Below the pieces are notes generated by a model that did no database searches, was not told where the DNA came from, and saw only the letters and a program-made list of their open reading frames with translations. From Hyphomicrobiales bacterium (GTDB taxonomy: Bacteria; Pseudomonadota; Alphaproteobacteria; Rhizobiales; Beijerinckiaceae): DNA of 18,297 nucleotides. Made by a program: the position numbers and the translations under genes. Shown one piece after another: positions 6,500 to 15,134 of this stretch; positions within the stretch are counted from its first letter, which is position 1; every line of letters begins with the position of its first letter. The stretch lies in assembly GCA_003164825.1 (NCBI GenBank), contig PLUH01000229.1, forward strand, positions 1 to 18,297, in the 5' to 3' direction.

Positions 6500-8406
6500 C
6501 TCGCCGCCGCTATTCCCCCGTTCCGTTCGCGCAGGTGAAGCTGACCAGCCCTTTCTGGCGCGAGCGCCTCGAGACGGTGCTGACGCGCACCATTCCAAGT
6601 CAGCACGCCAAGCTTGCGGAAGTCGGCGCGCTTGAATCGCTCAAGCTGCCGCAGCCGCCGCCCCCGCTCAGAATCCCGCGCAACAGCCACGGCCTCAGCA
6701 CCCAGATCTTCTGGGACTCCGATGTCGGCAAGTGGATCGAGGCGGCGAGCTACGCCCTCGCCCATCGGCGCGACGCCGACATCGAAGCGAAGATCGACGC
6801 CATCGTCGACGATCTCGCGCGCGCCCAGTCGCCCGACGGCTATCTCAACTCATGGTACAACGGTCGCGAGCCGGAGAAGCGCTGGACCAACCTGCGCGAC
6901 AACCATGAGCTCTACAACGCCGGGCACCTGCTCGAAGGCGCCATCGCCTACTTCCGCGCCACCGGACGGCGCAAAATGCTCGACGTCATGGAGCGGTGCG
7001 TCGAGCACATCGCCACAATGTTCGGCCGCGGTCCCGGACAGAAGCGCGGCTATCCAGGACATCAGGAGATCGAACTCGCGCTCGTCAAGCTCTACCGTCT
7101 GACCGGCGACCGCCGGCGCCTCGATCTCGCCGCCTATTTCATCGACGAGCGCGGCCATCAGCCGCACTATTACACCGAGGAGGCGCTGGCGCGGGGCGAC
7201 GATCCGGCGAGCTACTGGGCCGGGACTTACGAGTATAACCAGTCGCACATCCCCGTTCGCGAGCAGACCCGGATGGTCGGGCACGCCGTGCGCGCCATGT
7301 ATATGGCCTCGGCCATGGCCGACCTTGCGCTCGAGCTTGGCGATGAGAATCTGAAGCGCGCGTGCGAGGCGCTGTGGCGCGACGTCACCACGGCGCAGAT
7401 GTACGTGACCGCGGGTCTTGGGCCGAAAGACACCAACGAGGGCTTTACCGAGCCCTATGACCTGCCCAACGAAACCGCATACGCCGAGACCTGCGCCTCG
7501 GTCGCGCTCATCTTCTGGGCTCATCGGATGCTGCATCTTGATCTCGACGGCCGTTACGCCGACGTGCTGGAGCTTGCGCTTTTCAATGGCGCGCTGACCG
7601 GGCTTGCGCGCGACGGGGTGCATTATTTCTACGCCAATCCGCTCGAGAGCCGCGGCGGGCGCCGGCGCTGGGCCTGGCATGTCTGCCCCTGCTGCACGAT
7701 GAATGTGTCGCGCCTGGTGGCGTCGGTCGCCGGCTATGCGCTCTCGGTGAGCGAGGACGGCGTCGCCTTCCACCTCTACGGCGGGTTCGAAACGACAGTC
7801 ACATTGGCCGGCGTGAAAGTCGCGCTGCGGGAGACTAGCGACTATCCGTGGTCCTGCGAGGTCAGGATCGACATCGATCCGGAAGCGCCGGCGACTTTCG
7901 ATCTCAAGCTCCGCATTCCCGAATGGGCGAAAGGCGCGATTGCCGCGGTCAACGGAGAGAAGGTCGCGCTCGCGCCCGTCAACGGCTACGCCACCATCCA
8001 CCGGCCGTGGCGCAAGGGCGAAACGGTGACGCTCGATCTCAAGATGCCGGCCGAGCGCATATACGCCCATCCGAACGTGCGCATGGACGTCGGGCGCGCG
8101 GCGCTGAGGCGCGGTCCGCTGATCTATTGCGTCGAGGAGGCCGACAATCCCGGCGGGCCAGTCCAGACCTTGGCGCTGCCGCGCTCGGCGCCGCTCGACG
8201 CCGGATGGCGGACGGATCTGTTCGGCGGCGTCATGACGCTCAAGGCGAGCGCGAAACGGCTTGTTCCCGGCAAGGGCGCCGGCGCGCTCTATTCGACCGA
8301 GCCGCCCGCGGCCGAGGATGCCGCGCTCGTCGCGCTGCCCTATCATCTCTGGGCCAATCGCGGGCCGGGCTCAATGCAGGTCTGGGTCGCGGAGCTTGAT
8401 GGCTGA
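6496..8406 (+). CDS. Glycoside hydrolase family 127, beta-L-arabinofuranosidase-like
   Basis: A 636-residue cytoplasmic enzyme with no signal peptide, near the length of the founding GH127 enzyme HypBA1 (about 658). The N-terminal half is an (alpha/alpha)6 barrel with FWRERLETVLTRTIP near residue 20 and the substrate region SPDGYLNSWY. Catalytic features: Glu315 (in NEGF), Glu331 and Cys333 (in YAETC), and the Cys399-Cys400 pair followed by NVSR. In HypBA1, the later Cys of this kind acts as nucleophile with a Zn site made by Glu and three Cys. The 16-residue spacing between Glu315 and Glu331 matches my recollection of that enzyme. The C-terminal half is beta-rich. It should cleave terminal beta-L-arabinofuranosides brought in by the transporter. 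The start lies in an ATGA overlap with the regulator gene. The exact substrate is uncertain because related GH127 clades use other furanosides. Confidence 0.9.
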   Translation: MTRRRYSPVPFAQVKLTSPFWRERLETVLTRTIPSQHAKLAEVGALESLKLPQPPPPLRIPRNSHGLSTQIFWDSDVGKWIEAASYALAHRRDADIEAKIDAIVDDLARAQSPDGYLNSWYNGREPEKRWTNLRDNHELYNAGHLLEGAIAYFRATGRRKMLDVMERCVEHIATMFGRGPGQKRGYPGHQEIELALVKLYRLTGDRRRLDLAAYFIDERGHQPHYYTEEALARGDDPASYWAGTYEYNQSHIPVREQTRMVGHAVRAMYMASAMADLALELGDENLKRACEALWRDVTTAQMYVTAGLGPKDTNEGFTEPYDLPNETAYAETCASVALIFWAHRMLHLDLDGRYADVLELALFNGALTGLARDGVHYFYANPLESRGGRRRWAWHVCPCCTMNVSRLVASVAGYALSVSEDGVAFHLYGGFETTVTLAGVKVALRETSDYPWSCEVRIDIDPEAPATFDLKLRIPEWAKGAIAAVNGEKVALAPVNGYATIHRPWRKGETVTLDLKMPAERIYAHPNVRMDVGRAALRRGPLIYCVEEADNPGGPVQTLALPRSAPLDAGWRTDLFGGVMTLKASAKRLVPGKGAGALYSTEPPAAEDAALVALPYHLWANRGPGSMQVWVAELDG

Positions 8407-8488
8407 GCGCCGGCCGACGCGACCCAACGGGGCGCCGCTCAACGTCGCGAAGGCACGCCGAGCGCGTCCCGAAGCGCGATAAGGTCGG

Positions 8489-8593
8489 TCACATACGCCT
8501 CGCGATCTCGAAGAACAGCCAGCCGCCGAGCGCGATGCCGAGCGCCCAGCCGACGAATGGATATAGGGTCGCGAACATCGGACGAGCCCCCAT
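8489..8593 (-). CDS. Putative 34-residue single-pass membrane peptide
   Basis: A very short frame reading ATG to TGA on the minus strand. It encodes 34 residues with one hydrophobic helix (FVGWALGIALGGWLFF) and a positively charged tail (EIARRM), so the C-terminus should face the cytoplasm. The ATG at 8591-8593 has GGAGG seven bases upstream, a near-ideal ribosome site. A second in-frame Met at codon 6 lacks one. It lies 87 bases downstream of the secreted-protein gene on the same strand and could be co-transcribed with it. I do not recognise a family. A chance frame remains possible, but the helix pattern plus ribosome site is better than expected by accident. Confidence 0.5.
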   Translation of the reverse strand: MGARPMFATLYPFVGWALGIALGGWLFFEIARRM

Positions 8594-8680
8594 CTTTCGG
8601 CCTCCAACCCGCCGTCATCAGGCTGCGGGGGCGCGAGTCGAATCGTCGCCGCTTCGGATCCTCCAGAAGTGTGAATTCGA

Positions 8681-9073
8681 TCATAGCGGCGTGCCCAAGC
8701 CCACGATCATTCCCTGACCCACCTGAACCAGCATCGTTTGGATGAAATCGGGGGCGAGAAACCGCGCGCAAGCCTGGCCGTCGGCGACCAGCGCAACCAT
8801 CACGGCGCCGCCCGAACTCGCCATGACCGCATGATCGCCGGGAGGAAGCTTTTGTGAAACCGGCGGAATCGCGACATAAAGCGCGCGGACGAATTGGAAT
8901 TGCTCAGGCGTGAGGTCGGTCACCGTGGACACCGACTTGATCGCGGAGACGGGCACGCACTCAGGGGCGTCTGAATTCAACCATTTGTCGAACGCGCCCG
9001 CGTTGTCGCCGGCGAAGACCGGAGTGGACGCAAAGCAAATCACCGTGAGCGCGGCCGCGACGAGTCGTTTCAT
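8681..9073 (-). CDS. Small secreted protein of unknown function
   Basis: A 130-residue protein with a clear Sec signal peptide (residues 1-21, MKRLVAAALTVICFASTPVFA) and a predicted cut before GDNAG. The mature part of about 109 residues has two cysteines, Cys39 and Cys102, which could form a disulfide in the periplasm. A Pro-rich turn (IPPVSQKLPPGDHAVM) precedes a hydrophobic beta-like stretch (GGAVMVALVADG). The C-terminal FIQTMLVQVGQGMIVGLG is amphipathic or weakly hydrophobic. The ATG is preceded by GGAGGAGGG, a very strong ribosome site. I do not recognise the family. It is the same strand as, and downstream of, the giant sensor gene, with a gap of about 237 bases, so it probably has its own promoter, though none stands out. 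Confidence 0.8.
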   Translation of the reverse strand: MKRLVAAALTVICFASTPVFAGDNAGAFDKWLNSDAPECVPVSAIKSVSTVTDLTPEQFQFVRALYVAIPPVSQKLPPGDHAVMASSGGAVMVALVADGQACARFLAPDFIQTMLVQVGQGMIVGLGTPL

Positions 9074-9310
9074 GATTTCCCTCCTCCGATCTGATCGCCT
9101 TGGGAAATGTTCGATAGGCGGAGGTTACGCGCAGCCCTTCGCTTGCTCTATTGGGCGTGCGGATCGCCGCCATGTCTTTGCGGACGAGAGCTATGGCGCC
9201 TTAGTTCAGCTTTGAGCGCAGAAAAGGTTCTCCGCCTCATCCTGCTCGTGGCTGTATCGGTCGACCGGCTTGCTCGCCGTCAAGCCGCAACGATGGGCCG
9301 CGGCTAGGCA
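9074..9310. other. Intergenic gap between the sensor and secreted-protein genes
   Basis: I see no convincing gene on either strand in these 237 bases. The short plus-strand frames are Arg-rich without a ribosome site. The stretch should carry the promoter of the secreted-protein gene and the transcription end of the sensor gene, apart from which nothing stands out. Confidence 0.5.
9283..9305 (-). terminator. Possible stem-loop after the giant sensor gene
   Basis: AGCCGC (9283-9288) and GCGGCT (9300-9305) form a perfect 6-bp stem with an 11-base loop, six bases past the TAA of the sensor gene. Only two T residues follow on the minus strand, so this is at best a weak intrinsic terminator. Confidence 0.3.
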
Positions 9311-12300
9311 TTATTCCGCCGAATGGGCGGGCGCCGTGAACTGGAAGATTGCGCCGCGGGGTTCGTTGGCGGTCGCCCACAATTGTCCGCCGTGCGCCTC
9401 GATGATCGAGCGGCAGATCGAGAGCCCAAGCCCCAAGCCGTTGGGTTTGCTGGTGTAGAAGGCCTCAAAGAGGCGCTCCGCGGCCCCCGGCGCCAGTCCC
9501 GGACCGGTGTCTTGCACCGCCACATGCACACCCTCCGGCTCGGCCCGCTCGGTGCTGAGCAGCAATTCTCGCCGCGCGTTGTTCTGTCCGCTCATCGCCT
9601 CGATGGCGTTGACGACCAGATTGAGGATCACTTGCTGCAGTTGCACTCGGTCGCCCATGAGCGTCGGCAACTCGTCGGCGAGTTGGGTCTGCACCGAGAC
9701 GCCGTTCTTCGTTGCTTCGGCGCGGGTGAGCTCGATCACCTCTCGGATCGCGTCGTTGATCGACACGCGGTCGTCCCGCGGCGGCGCTTTTTTGATCAGC
9801 GCACGGATGCGGCTAATGACCGCGCCCGCCCGATTGCCGTTCTCGACGATACGACCAAGCGCCAGCCTGACTTCGTCGAGATTCGGGCGCTCAGCGCCGA
9901 GCCAGCGCAGCGCAGCATGAGCATTTGTGACAGAGGCGGTGATCGGCTGGTTCACTTCATGAGCGATCGAGGCGGTGAGCTGCCCCATGGTGGCGACGCG
10001 GTTGGCGTGCGCAAGCTCGGCCTGCACCTCGGCGTACCGCAATTCACTCTCGCGCGCTCCGGCTTCCGCTTGCTTGCGCTCGGTGAGATCCAACACGAAG
10101 GCGACGAGCTGCTCGCGTTCTTCGTCAAACGCCGCCACACCCACCAGTGCGGGGACGCGGGCGCCGTCCTTGCGGAAATACTCCTTCTCGAACGGCTGGA
10201 TGGTCCCAGTCCTTTCGAGCTCCAGCAGGGCTGCTTCGGCGCGCTCGCGCGATCCCGGCGTTGTCAGATCCGTCCAAACCACCCGGCCCGCGACGAGATC
10301 CTCATGGTCGTATCCCACGATCTTCAGGAACGCATCATTGGCCTCGATGATGCCGCCATCGGGCCTTGTGATGCAGATGCCGATGATGTTGGCGTCGACC
10401 AGGCGCCGGATCCTGGCTTCGCGCTGTTCGAGATCGCGGTAGAGGCGGGCATTCTCCAGAGTGATCGCCGCCTGCGAGGCAAGGAGTTTGAGCACCGCGG
10501 CGCGGGCCGGCGCGAAGGCCCGCGCGGCGAGGTTGTTTTCGAGATACAGCGCGCCGATAAGCTTGGCCTGGTTAATCAAGGGCAGGCAAAGAATCGAGCG
10601 CGCTTGTTGCTCCCTGATGTAGCGGTCGTCGGCGAAGGGGGATTGGTTCGCCGCGTCGTCGAGAATGACGCTTTCCCGGGAGCGCAGAACATAGTGAAGG
10701 ACCGTCTCCGGCAGCATGGAGGCGGTCACAGGCGCATCGCACAGCTCCACCACGACCTTGTCGCCAGAGGTCGTGGCTTCGGCCACGATACGGAGTTCCG
10801 CATCTTGCGACAGAATCAACAGACCTCGCTCGGCGCCGGCCTGCTCAATCGCGGTGCGCATGAGCGTGTCGAGCATTTTTTCCAGTACGATCTCGCTCGA
10901 TACGGCCTGCGACACCTTGATCACGGTGGCGAGATCAAGGCGTTCCACGGATGTCGCGATAGTGTCCGTCGGACTGGGCGCGAGCTCCTCCGTCCTCAGG
11001 TGGGGATACAGCTCATCGAGCTGCCGCACCTTGCCTTCGGCTCCCCAGCGGAGGTAGGCGTAGCGAGCGCTACGCAAATAATGATCGGCGATCTCTTCGA
11101 ACTTGCGCGCCCGGTAGAAGTCGGAAGCGCGCTCATAGGCGATCGCCTCATTGTGCGTGAAGCCGTTAGAACGGGCTGACCGGATGGCCTGCTCATAGAG
11201 ACTCTCGGCATCGAGCGGGCGGCCGTCCAGGCGGGCGATCTCGGCGCCGATCAACGCGGCGCGGTTCTCGAAATTCTCCGGGCAGTTCCCGGCCCAGACT
11301 TGGAGCTGCTCATGGTGCGCAGCCAGACCGTCCAGATTCCTCCGTCGTTCGTCGGCTGGCGCCGAATCGCAGGCCGCGGCGCGGGAGAGGGCGCCGTAAA
11401 AGTGATATTCGGCTTCCTCGAAGAACGAGGACGAGGTCCAGAGCAGCCGTTGCGCCTTCGATGCGGCGTTCATCGCCGCCGGATAGTCGCGGGCAATATA
11501 GCGCGCCTGCAATTTCCGGATCCAGTACCAGCAGGCGGCGATCGCCAGGACCGGGTTGCTGGACAAATGGTCTTCGGTGAGAAGCTCGTTGAATTGCCCG
11601 TCGTCAAAGCAACCGAATTTCAGCGTCAAACCGCGCAGCGTCCGAATCAACGCGAGTTGCGTGGTGATGATGTCAATGACGAGGCCGAACCGCACCTTCC
11701 GGGCGAACGCGAGGCCATGTTCGGCTTCGCCTTGCACCGCCGGCAGCGGCTCGCCGGCGAAGAGCAGATCAGAGTTCAGATTATTGCACGCGAAGGCTGC
11801 AGACGCGACGTCTCCGACCCGGTTCGCCACCTCGAACGTGCGATGCAGCAGATCACGGCAAGTCCGTACGTGGTTCATCCAGCGGACGGTGAAAATCGCA
11901 AAGGAAAGAGAGGTCCGCGCCTCGAAGCGCTTTAGTCCGCGTCGTTCGACGAGTTCGTAGCCGAGCTGGCCGAATTGAAATCCGGCCTGATAGTGGCCGA
12001 AACGCGATCCGGCGATGGGGCCGAGCAGGGCATAGGCGATACAGGAGGCATCGCAGTTGCCCCGCTCCAGGCTGAGACTGACCGCGTTGAGTATCGCCAG
12101 GGAAGCCAGGTTCGCATCGGTGAAGCGGGCTGGCGAGAAGACCTTGCCCAAAACCTCGACAGTGGCGAGGGACGCCGGGTCGTCCATCAGCGGCAAATCG
12201 ATGAGATCCTCGATTCTCCGGCTCCCGAGCAGTGACCAGATACGCTGGTATTCGCTTCGCACCTCCTCCTCTTTCGGGTGGGGGGACCACTCGATACCGA

Positions 12301-14839
12301 TATTCCGGAGGTAGTCGAGACAAACAGCGACCGCGCGGTCGCTCCGATCAAGGGTCGTGCAGACATCCATGTGCAGGCACGCGACGGACGCGTGTTCGAC
12401 CGTAGTCGTCGCCCGATTTGACAGCGTCGCCAATCGCTCGTCGGCGACCGATAACTCGCCGGTCAAAAATTCGCATCCGGCGCGATTCAGCTCCAGCGCA
12501 AAGATCAGCTCATGCTGGCGCTCCCAGCTATTCCCCGCCAATAGCGCGGCGCCGGCATTGAGATAGGCCAGCGCCGAGGCATATGCAGTCGAGGCCTTTG
12601 CGCGCTTACCCGCGATCAGGTTGAGCTCGGCGAGCTGGTCGCGTTCCTCTTGCCCGGAGATCAGCGCGGCGCCGCGGTTGAGCTGACCCACGATTTCGAA
12701 AATCGCCTCGTCGCGTTTCTCGGCGGGCGTCTCCACCGCCAGCAGGCGTCCGATCAAGAGATGAACCTCGGCCCGTCCCTCCTGCGGGATCATGGAGTAC
12801 GCAGCTTCCTGCACCCGGTCGTGGCTGAACCTGTAGGCGCCGTCCAGCCGCTCGATCAATTCCTGGCGAACGGCCGGCCATAAAACCGCGTGGACCTCAT
12901 CCTCCGATAGCTCGAGAACCGTCGAGAGCCTCGCGAACTCGGCAACGTTGCCGAGACAGGCGAGCTGCTGCAGCGCGCGCTGCGTTTCGGCCGGCAGGCG
13001 GGTCAGCTTGCCGACCATGAGGTCGACGACATTGTCGGCGTAACCCTTGGCGTGAATGCGATCGAGATCCCAGGACCAGCGCGCCGCGTCATGGTCGAAG
13101 CGGAGCAGGCCCTCTTCGGCGAGCGCGTGAACGAACTGAATAACGAAGAACGGATTCCCGGCGGTTTTCTCTTGCACCAGATGCGCCAGCGGCGCGGCGC
13201 GCCGGGGTTCGCAGCGAAGCGCGTCGGCGATCAACTGCCCGACGTCGTCGCGGCCGAGCGGCGCAAGCGTGATCTCCTCGATCCTTGCGCCTGCGTTTCT
13301 GATTGTTTCGAGCTTGCGCATCAGGGGATGCGCGGCGTCGACCTCATTGTCCCGATAGGCGCCGATCAGCATCAGGGACCGCAGATCCGACCGGGTCAGC
13401 AGATCGTCGATGAGGTCGAGCGTCGCCGCGTCGAGCCACTGCAGGTCGTCGAGAAACAACGCCAGCGGGTGGTCCGGCCGGGCGAAGACGCCGATGAAGC
13501 GCCGGAACACCAGCTGGAAGCGGCTTTGCGCCTGCTGCGGCTCGAGTTCCGGGACCGGCGGCTGGTCGCCGATGATGAGCTTCAACTCCGGGACGAGGTC
13601 GACGATGAGCCGTCCATTCGCCTCGAGCGCCTCAAGAAACGCGCCGCGCCAGGTCGCCAGCTCGGCGTCGCTCTTGCCCAGAAGCGAGCGGATGAGGCTC
13701 TGGAACGCCTGGGCGAGCGTCGAATAGGGGATGTCGCGCTTGTACTGATCGAACTTGCCGGACGCGAACAGGCCGCGCGGAACGAGCGCCTTGTGCAATT
13801 CGTTGACGACTGAGGACTTGCCGATGCCCGAATAGCCGGAGACCAGAACCAGCTCCGGCCATCCGCCCTTGACGATGCGGTCGAAGGAGGCGAGCAGGAT
13901 CTCGACCTGGCGCTTTCTCCCATAAAGCCTCTCGGGGATCATGAGCCGATCGGGGGCATCGTGCTCGCCGAGCGGAAAATCGTCGATGCGTCGTTCGCTC
14001 TCCCACGCCGCAAGGCAGCGCTTGAGGTCGCTCTCGAGGCCCGCCGCGGTCTGATAGCGGTCCTCGGCCGCCTTGGCGAGCAGCTTCATGACGATCCGCG
14101 AAAGCGGGGCCGGGACGGTCTCGATCCGCTCGTCCGGCGGCGCTGGCCGCCGCGCGATATGGCAATGGACCCACTCCATCGGATCGGTCGCGGCGAACGG
14201 CAGCGAGCCGGTCAGCATCTGATAGAACGTGACACCGAGCGAATAGAGATCGCTGCGCGAATCGATCGAGCGGTTCATCCGTCCGGTCTGCTCGGGCGCC
14301 ATATAAGCGAGGGCGCCGGAGATGGTTTCGGGCGGCTCGAGCGTCTGACGTTGCCGTGGCAGCCGCGAGGCGATGCCGAAGCCGGTGAGCCTCGCCTCGC
14401 CGTCGGCGCAGTTGACGAAGATATGCGCCGGTTTGACATCCTTGTGGACAAACCCGCGCCGGTGAGCCTTGCCCAAGGCGCCGGCGATGCCGATCGCCAG
14501 CCGCAAAAAGCCGCCCGCCTCCATCGGCGCGCCGATGAGCGACGCGAGCGGTTCGCCGCCCGGATCCTCGAGCGCCAGCATGGTCTGGCCGTGTTCGCGG
14601 ACGAGCTCAATCGGCCGCGCCGCCCAGGCCGCGTCCAGCTCCTCTTTGAATTCGTAATGACGGGCGAGGCGGTCGAGGATGGCGGGCGAAGGGCGCTCGC
14701 CGGCCGGCGCCATAATCAGCACGGCGCGCTTTTCGCCCGAGGCGGAAAGGCGCGACGCCCGATACAAGACGCGCTCGCCGTCGTCCCACAAGACGTGGAG
14801 GCTCTCGTCATCGGCGCTCAACCGTGAGGAGGAGACCAT
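9311..14839 (-). CDS. Giant hybrid sensor: kinase-like, AAA ATPase, GAF, PAS, histidine kinase
   Basis: About 1842 residues, cytoplasmic, no membrane helix seen. Domains in order: Ser/Thr kinase-like (about 20-280, with HKDVKP, APEQTGRMN, SDLYSLGV); AAA/STAND ATPase (about 305-600, Walker A GYSGIGKS at 335-342, Walker B LALFLDD at 459-465); helical TPR-like region (about 700-1290); GAF (about 1300-1470); PAS (about 1472-1590); HisKA with phospho-accepting His1627 in SIAHEVNQP; HATPase_c with N box NLVVNAIEAM (about 1740), DTGPGLA and GLGLGLS. The final part resembles FixL-type kinases. The kinase-like head lacks the beta3 Lys, has His for Asn in the catalytic loop and GFG for DFG, so it is probably inactive. 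I chose the ATG at 14839, with GGAG eight bases upstream; a longer frame reaches a TTG at 14932 without a ribosome site. No response regulator gene is adjacent, so it is an orphan kinase. The signal is unknown. Confidence 0.9.
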   Translation of the reverse strand: MVSSSRLSADDESLHVLWDDGERVLYRASRLSASGEKRAVLIMAPAGERPSPAILDRLARHYEFKEELDAAWAARPIELVREHGQTMLALEDPGGEPLASLIGAPMEAGGFLRLAIGIAGALGKAHRRGFVHKDVKPAHIFVNCADGEARLTGFGIASRLPRQRQTLEPPETISGALAYMAPEQTGRMNRSIDSRSDLYSLGVTFYQMLTGSLPFAATDPMEWVHCHIARRPAPPDERIETVPAPLSRIVMKLLAKAAEDRYQTAAGLESDLKRCLAAWESERRIDDFPLGEHDAPDRLMIPERLYGRKRQVEILLASFDRIVKGGWPELVLVSGYSGIGKSSVVNELHKALVPRGLFASGKFDQYKRDIPYSTLAQAFQSLIRSLLGKSDAELATWRGAFLEALEANGRLIVDLVPELKLIIGDQPPVPELEPQQAQSRFQLVFRRFIGVFARPDHPLALFLDDLQWLDAATLDLIDDLLTRSDLRSLMLIGAYRDNEVDAAHPLMRKLETIRNAGARIEEITLAPLGRDDVGQLIADALRCEPRRAAPLAHLVQEKTAGNPFFVIQFVHALAEEGLLRFDHDAARWSWDLDRIHAKGYADNVVDLMVGKLTRLPAETQRALQQLACLGNVAEFARLSTVLELSEDEVHAVLWPAVRQELIERLDGAYRFSHDRVQEAAYSMIPQEGRAEVHLLIGRLLAVETPAEKRDEAIFEIVGQLNRGAALISGQEERDQLAELNLIAGKRAKASTAYASALAYLNAGAALLAGNSWERQHELIFALELNRAGCEFLTGELSVADERLATLSNRATTTVEHASVACLHMDVCTTLDRSDRAVAVCLDYLRNIGIEWSPHPKEEEVRSEYQRIWSLLGSRRIEDLIDLPLMDDPASLATVEVLGKVFSPARFTDANLASLAILNAVSLSLERGNCDASCIAYALLGPIAGSRFGHYQAGFQFGQLGYELVERRGLKRFEARTSLSFAIFTVRWMNHVRTCRDLLHRTFEVANRVGDVASAAFACNNLNSDLLFAGEPLPAVQGEAEHGLAFARKVRFGLVIDIITTQLALIRTLRGLTLKFGCFDDGQFNELLTEDHLSSNPVLAIAACWYWIRKLQARYIARDYPAAMNAASKAQRLLWTSSSFFEEAEYHFYGALSRAAACDSAPADERRRNLDGLAAHHEQLQVWAGNCPENFENRAALIGAEIARLDGRPLDAESLYEQAIRSARSNGFTHNEAIAYERASDFYRARKFEEIADHYLRSARYAYLRWGAEGKVRQLDELYPHLRTEELAPSPTDTIATSVERLDLATVIKVSQAVSSEIVLEKMLDTLMRTAIEQAGAERGLLILSQDAELRIVAEATTSGDKVVVELCDAPVTASMLPETVLHYVLRSRESVILDDAANQSPFADDRYIREQQARSILCLPLINQAKLIGALYLENNLAARAFAPARAAVLKLLASQAAITLENARLYRDLEQREARIRRLVDANIIGICITRPDGGIIEANDAFLKIVGYDHEDLVAGRVVWTDLTTPGSRERAEAALLELERTGTIQPFEKEYFRKDGARVPALVGVAAFDEEREQLVAFVLDLTERKQAEAGARESELRYAEVQAELAHANRVATMGQLTASIAHEVNQPITASVTNAHAALRWLGAERPNLDEVRLALGRIVENGNRAGAVISRIRALIKKAPPRDDRVSINDAIREVIELTRAEATKNGVSVQTQLADELPTLMGDRVQLQQVILNLVVNAIEAMSGQNNARRELLLSTERAEPEGVHVAVQDTGPGLAPGAAERLFEAFYTSKPNGLGLGLSICRSIIEAHGGQLWATANEPRGAIFQFTAPAHSAE

Positions 14840-15019
14840 CTCCAAGACTCCGTCGTCACTCCCGTGGCCGCAAATTTTGCTGAAGAGGCGACATGAGCTT
14901 GGATTGGTGCGCCGTTCTCGGACCCACGGCAAGGATTAGCGAACCTACACCTTTGTATAGCGGACTCGGCGGCGTCGAAGCTCCGCGGCGCGCCTTCGCA
15001 TGCCGGGGAGACGAGTAGC

Positions 15020-15096
15020 GTACGAACCCAGTCATCGAGCCCCGCGGAGCGGACGCCGATATAGCCCAGCGCGGTCAATTTGGTGATCGATTCAAT
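15020..15096 (-). pseudogene. 5' stub of an extradiol (VOC-fold) dioxygenase gene
   Basis: On the minus strand, just after the FAH-family gene, GGAGAGGGAGC is followed by a frame reading (I)ESITKLTALGYIGVRSAG and then LDDW. This matches the opening strand and helix of BphC/HsaC-type 2,3-dihydroxyaromatic 1,2-dioxygenases ('xxSLGYxxxxxxDLxxW'). The expected start codon is ATT (15094-15096) in place of ATG, and the likeness to the family fades soon after the Trp at 15028-15030. No metal-binding residues of the enzyme remain. It is therefore a truncated relic, consistent with the relic hydroxylase on the other side of the FAH-family gene. The family call rests on about 25 residues. Confidence 0.55.
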
Positions 15097-15134
15097 TGCT
15101 CCCTCTCCGTGAGCATGTCTCCACCGGCGGCGGT

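Noticed and set aside
8402..8441. Possible hairpin after the GH127 gene
   Set aside because: Only a 5-bp outer stem (TGAGC/GCTCA) pairs cleanly; the inner part needs a 3-base bulge and there is no U-tract.
8439..8771. 110-codon minus-strand frame near the end of the sugar operon
   Set aside because: Overlaps the end of the secreted-protein gene and the better-supported tiny membrane ORF in another frame; no ribosome site or motif.
9323..11179. 618-codon plus-strand frame opposite the giant sensor
   Set aside because: Antisense to conserved GAF, PAS and histidine-kinase sequence, with no family-like motif of its own.
14840..14932. TTG start 31 codons upstream for the giant sensor
   Set aside because: No ribosome site before the TTG, while the ATG at 14839 has GGAG at eight bases and begins just before the kinase-like domain.
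14955..14960. TATACA as a -10 box for the giant sensor on the minus strand
   Set aside because: No acceptable -35 box at 16-18 bases, so the match is probably chance.
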